Assembly: GCA_022561525.1 (NCBI GenBank)
Contig: JADFRB010000091.1
Span: 1-7,208, forward strand
Origin: Nitrospinota bacterium
GTDB taxonomy: Bacteria > Nitrospirota > Nitrospiria > Nitrospirales > UBA8639
Direction: 5' to 3'
Length of the DNA: 7,208 bases
Shown here: positions 5,434 through 7,208 of the stretch, piece by piece
Layout: each line of letters starts with the position of its first letter
Position numbering within the stretch: the first letter of the stretch is position 1
The notes under the pieces: model-generated
The model's input: only the letters and a program-made list of their open reading frames with translations
Told to the model about the DNA's origin: nothing
Database searches by the model: none
Program-made: the position numbers and the translations under genes

Positions 5434-5826
5434 TCATTCTTTCGTATCGGGATACTCTATGGAACCTGTCCGAAAAAATGCCCCAGCCTCGGGAACGATC
5501 CAGTCCACATCCTCAACCATTTCTAACGGGGAAACCGCCTCACCGACTGAATCCTCTGAGGATTCTTGGATCCCCTCATCAACAGGCTTTTCGTCGAACT
5601 CATCGTGTTCCAAGGTAAGCCGGTCAATTGACATTGGTCTGAGCAAAAAATCCGTATCCCAAAAATAAATTGTCACGATCGTTTCCCCATCCATGCGACC
5701 AATTCGAAATGCCCCAATGGCCCTCGACCCCTGGGGGTCGTCTTCAACCAATTCGTTATGGGTTGCGCAAAAATTTTGAAGACATTCGTAGAGCACCGAC
5801 CAGTGCATATCCACGAGGTGATACAC
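5434..5826 (-). CDS. Hypothetical protein with acidic C-terminal half
   Basis: A 130-residue protein not assigned to a family. The first part (1-70) looks like a compact soluble domain: MHWSVLYECLQNFCATHNEL, then RAIGAFRIGRMDGETIVTIY and FWDTDFLLRP. From 71 to 112 it is very rich in Glu and Asp (EHDEFDEKPVDEG, ESSEDSVGEAV). There is no signal peptide or membrane segment. The GTG at 5826 has GAGGA seven bases upstream, but the frame stays open ten more codons to TAG at 5859-5857. Those residues (NARIEDAS) read like protein, so the true start may have been lost at the sequence change near 5860. It lies 77 bases upstream of marR on the same strand and could be co-transcribed with it. Confidence 0.65.
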   Translation of the reverse strand: MYHLVDMHWSVLYECLQNFCATHNELVEDDPQGSRAIGAFRIGRMDGETIVTIYFWDTDFLLRPMSIDRLTLEHDEFDEKPVDEGIQESSEDSVGEAVSPLEMVEDVDWIVPEAGAFFRTGSIEYPDTKE

Positions 5827-5856
5827 CGAGGCGTCCTCGATCCGGGCGTTCGAACA

Positions 5857-5908
5857 CTAGCCACCCGGCCGGGTCGTAATTATTCAAACTCGGCCGTTGC
5901 GCAGGTAA
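5857..5908. other. Probable junction between two unlike sequence types
   Basis: On the left, a minus-strand protein frame hits a stop at 5859-5857. On the right, a plus-strand dockerin-like frame begins only after a stop at 5906-5908. Both genes would have had their 5' ends in this interval, and neither has a full-length start here. Beyond it, gene content and repeat types change. A recombination or insertion boundary or an assembly join are the two explanations; the sequence alone does not choose. Confidence 0.5.
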
Positions 5909-6202
5909 GACATCGTGGGTTTCTTCTCCGGGCCTCCGGATAATGTATGGTCGGCGCCGAACCTCACGGTGAGCGCGGACGACTTCGTGGCGGCGATCAA
6001 GACGTTCATTGATCCCAACCAATTTAACGCGACGCACCTGTCGGTATCGGACATTCATCCGGTCCTGAATGGCGAACAGATAAATCTGCAAGTCAACATC
6101 AACGACGTGCTGATTATCATCGCGGGCTTCCAGGGGAAGACGTATGGCGAAGTCGCGGGTGAGGCTCCCACGTTTATTCCCGACTTGACACAGTGTCCAT
6201 GA
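5909..6202 (+). pseudogene. C-terminal dockerin-like fragment of a secreted protein
   Basis: The frame opens after TAA 5906-5908; the first possible start is GTG 5915 without a good SD. From that GTG it encodes 95 residues with two related half-repeats: LTVSADDFVAAIKTFID (17-33) and INLQVNINDVLIIIAGFQG (56-74). Between them is FNATHLSVSDIHPVLNG (37-53). Paired Asp-containing repeats of this form, ending in ...FQG..Y and a final Cys-Pro, are typical of C-terminal regions of large extracellular proteins in Planctomycetes, where they resemble dockerins that bind calcium and anchor to cohesins. Without signal peptide or main domain it cannot be a complete secreted protein, so the 5' part is missing or frame-shifted. 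It converges on the sorting-tail fragment at 6354-6565. Confidence 0.7.
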
Positions 6203-6233
6203 TCCATAGGTCGGCATGGTAACAAGAAGTACG

Positions 6234-6266
6234 GGCGAGAGGCAGGCGAACAACCTGTCTCACGCC
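6234..6266 (+). terminator. Long hairpin after the dockerin-like fragment
   Basis: GGCGAGAGGCAGG (6234-6246) pairs with CCTGTCTCACGCC (6254-6266) at 11 of 13 positions, one of the others being a G-T pair, around a 7-base loop. It starts 31 bases after the TGA stop. Only a weak TAAATT tail follows, so termination efficiency is uncertain. As it lies between convergent genes it could serve both. Confidence 0.45.
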
Positions 6267-6353
6267 TAAATTCCATTCTGCCCTGTGGCAGCGAAAGGCG
6301 GGATCCCGTCGAGCGTACAGTGATAAGAAACTCGGCTCAGATTCGGAGGAGAA

Positions 6354-6565
6354 TCATCCCGCCGGCCTGGGCGACCGCCCGAAGGTGATCTTACCGGCGG
6401 TGAGCAGGAGAAGTGCCAAGACGATAACACTCCAGGTAGAGACGGCGGGAACCCTCTCGAAACAATCCGGCACGCCGTTGTGATCGGTGTCGATCCTGTC
6501 GTCCACCCCGCACACTGGTCGAGGCAGTCGAGGATCGTATCACCGTCGGTGTCGTCGTCGGTCAC
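6354..6565 (-). pseudogene. Surface-protein C-terminus with IPTL-CTERM-like sorting tail, frameshifted
   Basis: Reading leftward, one frame gives the Asp-rich calcium-binding-type stretch TDDDTDGDTILDCLDQCAG, like a thrombospondin type 3 repeat. At the C-run 6506-6509 (GGGG on this strand) the frame breaks. Adding one G would continue it as VDDRIDTDHNGVPDCFERVP, then AVSTWSVIVLALLLLTAG, then KITFGRSPRPAG and TGA at 6356-6354. The end has the layout of IPTL-CTERM sorting signals: a Pro-containing motif with Trp (VPAVSTWS in place of IPTLSEWG), a hydrophobic span of about 14 residues, then a basic tail. Such tails are processed by exosortase/archaeosortase-like enzymes during export. Homopolymer sequencing error or real decay could cause the break. 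The upstream N-terminal part is not recognisable. Confidence 0.65.
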
Positions 6566-6795
6566 GCCGCGGCGCCCGTCTTCAGGACTCCTCAACCGGG
6601 GAGCCGGATTCATTCTACGACATTTCGTTAGTGTCTTTGAGGCATCGGCGATGAGACCTTGGCCGCTGGCGAAGAACCTCGCACCGTACCGATCAACGAC
6701 CCGGACGCCGACCAAGTGTCCAACTTGGCCCGCACCCGGCTTGGCCGGCGACGCGACGACCATCGGAGTCCATCCTTGACTCGTTCTCAAAACTC
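6566..6795. other. Upstream of the sorting-tail fragment, no supported gene
   Basis: The minus-strand frame continues open to ATG 6826 but its residues (many Arg, Gly, Pro) show no domain or repeat. On the plus strand one frame contains INDPDADQVSNLA, reminiscent of an Asp-rich calcium loop, yet it is isolated. Several indels in a former surface-protein gene would explain open but meaningless frames on both strands at this GC content. Confidence 0.35.
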
Positions 6796-6815
6796 TGGGC
6801 CCATCCATGGGCCCA
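6796..6815. repeat. Perfect 9-bp palindrome TGGGCCCAT-CC-ATGGGCCCA
   Basis: The two 9-base arms are exact reverse complements around a CC centre. Each arm itself contains the palindrome TGGGCCCA, so the site is doubly symmetric. No gene start with a usable SD lies beside it. It may be a protein-binding site or a chance GC palindrome. Confidence 0.4.
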
Positions 6816-6865
6816 TCAGTTCCCATGATTATACGACGACCGGGGAAAAGATGTGTAGAACAACG

Positions 6866-6959
6866 AGGGCAACGCCCTGGGCTGAATTAGTGCGCCCTTT
6901 CAGGGCAAAGAGAATGCATCTCGCAACGGGCTGAGCGAAGAACCCGTACGTGGGTACGG
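6866..6959. repeat. Cluster of small GC palindromes
   Basis: AGGGC-AAC-GCCCT (6866-6878) and GCCCT-TTC-AGGGC (6894-6906) are two 5-bp hairpins whose arms can also pair with each other, so the block 6866-6906 has alternative folds. CCGTAC-GTGG-GTACGG (6944-6959) forms a third hairpin. The CGCCCTGGGCTGAATTA...CGCCCTTTCAGGGC pattern looks like an intergenic repeat of Planctomycete-type genomes, from memory. An 84-codon minus-strand frame across it (7083-6829) is judged to be chance. Confidence 0.45.
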
Positions 6960-7098
6960 TCAATCGATTTCGAAACCTCGATCGCGGCCGCAGAAAGTGT
7001 CGCGCATCCTCACCAACGCTACCAACGAACCTTGACGGGTGACTACGCCGATGGTCTGCTATGGCGCGCGCGTGAAAGTTCATGCAACGCCGACTTTG
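6960..7098. other. Intergenic DNA with no supported feature
   Basis: No frame with recognisable residues, no clear promoter pair and no strong hairpin was found in this interval. It precedes the leader hairpin and start codon at the right edge. Confidence 0.4.
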
Positions 7099-7133
7099 GG
7101 GCCGGAGAAAAGGTCTCGACGGAGATCCGGCCC
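7099..7133 (+). promoter_or_regulatory. Leader hairpin upstream of the right-edge gene
   Basis: GGGCCGGA (7099-7106) pairs perfectly with TCCGGCCC (7126-7133), and TCTC-GACG-GAGA forms an inner hairpin directly stacked on its 3' side. The structure ends about 35 bases before the SD at 7169-7173. It could be a terminator of an upstream transcript or a 5' leader element; only three T residues follow, so termination is doubtful. No known riboswitch pattern is recognised. Confidence 0.4.
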
Positions 7134-7180
7134 TTTGGGGTCACCTCGGTCGAAGTTTCAGGACATACGGAGGTTGACTC

Positions 7181-7208
7181 ATGTTTGGTACTCGACGTCG
7201 GTTAATGA
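7181..7208 (+). CDS. Start of a new gene, cut by window edge
   Basis: ATG 7181 follows CGGAGG (GGAGG at 7169-7173) with an ideal 7-base spacing. Nine codons are visible, MFGTRRRLM. A short basic N-terminus would suit a signal or type IV pilin-like leader (a common gene class in Planctomycetes), but too little is present to assign a family. Confidence 0.55.

Noticed and set aside
5756..6253. 165-codon minus-strand frame across the junction
   Set aside because: It is antisense to the dockerin-like fragment and overlaps the hypothetical gene; no recognisable domain.
6659..6934. Plus-strand frame with INDPDADQVSN, resembling a calcium loop
   Set aside because: A single short match in an otherwise featureless Arg-rich frame, antisense to the sorting-tail gene.
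6829..7083. 84-codon minus-strand frame
   Set aside because: Largely made of palindromic repeat sequence, with no SD or domain.
1..7208. CRISPR array, tRNA or rRNA gene
   Set aside because: No regularly spaced direct repeats, and no tRNA or rRNA landmark sequences were seen on either strand.

Overview
The window looks like metagenome-derived bacterial DNA in two unlike parts. From 1 to about 5850 it reads as one Gram-negative-type chromosome segment: mostly intact genes separated by many small palindromic repeats. The style is reminiscent of Nitrospira-like or similar environmental bacteria; that taxonomic guess rests on memory of repeat types and is weak. From about 5860 to 7208 the DNA changes character. 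It holds decayed or truncated C-terminal pieces of secreted or surface proteins of a kind common in Planctomycetes (a dockerin-like pair and a frameshifted IPTL-CTERM-like sorting tail), plus other palindromes.

Left part: a frameshifted IS3-type orfA runs off the left edge (1-199, minus). Two overlapping palindromes and a 142-bp MITE flanked by TTA repeats follow. Next is a type II toxin-antitoxin operon on the minus strand (RHH antitoxin, then RelE/ParE-like toxin) with a near-consensus promoter and an operator-like palindrome. A 127-bp foldback element separates it from a PlsC-type acyltransferase (minus). On the plus strand there is a possible tiny transcription unit (promoter, Shine-Dalgarno (SD) site, 41-codon frame, terminator) and then a divergent TrpF-like isomerase. 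After a repeat cluster come, all on the minus strand, a DUF488 protein, a nitroreductase, its overlapping MarR-type regulator and an uncharacterised acidic-tailed protein.

Right part: a dockerin-like fragment (plus) and an IPTL-CTERM-like fragment (minus) converge. They are followed by non-coding or decayed sequence with palindromes, and the first nine codons of a new gene with a strong SD at the right edge.

Functional links the sequence supports: antitoxin and toxin form an autoregulated pair, and MarR with nitroreductase form a regulator-enzyme operon. The other genes appear to be single units. No clear new multi-gene system is visible. The most interesting points are the TrpF paralogue that lacks a substrate-binding arginine, the small transcription unit, the several foldback elements and the sharp change of sequence type near 5860, which may be an assembly join.
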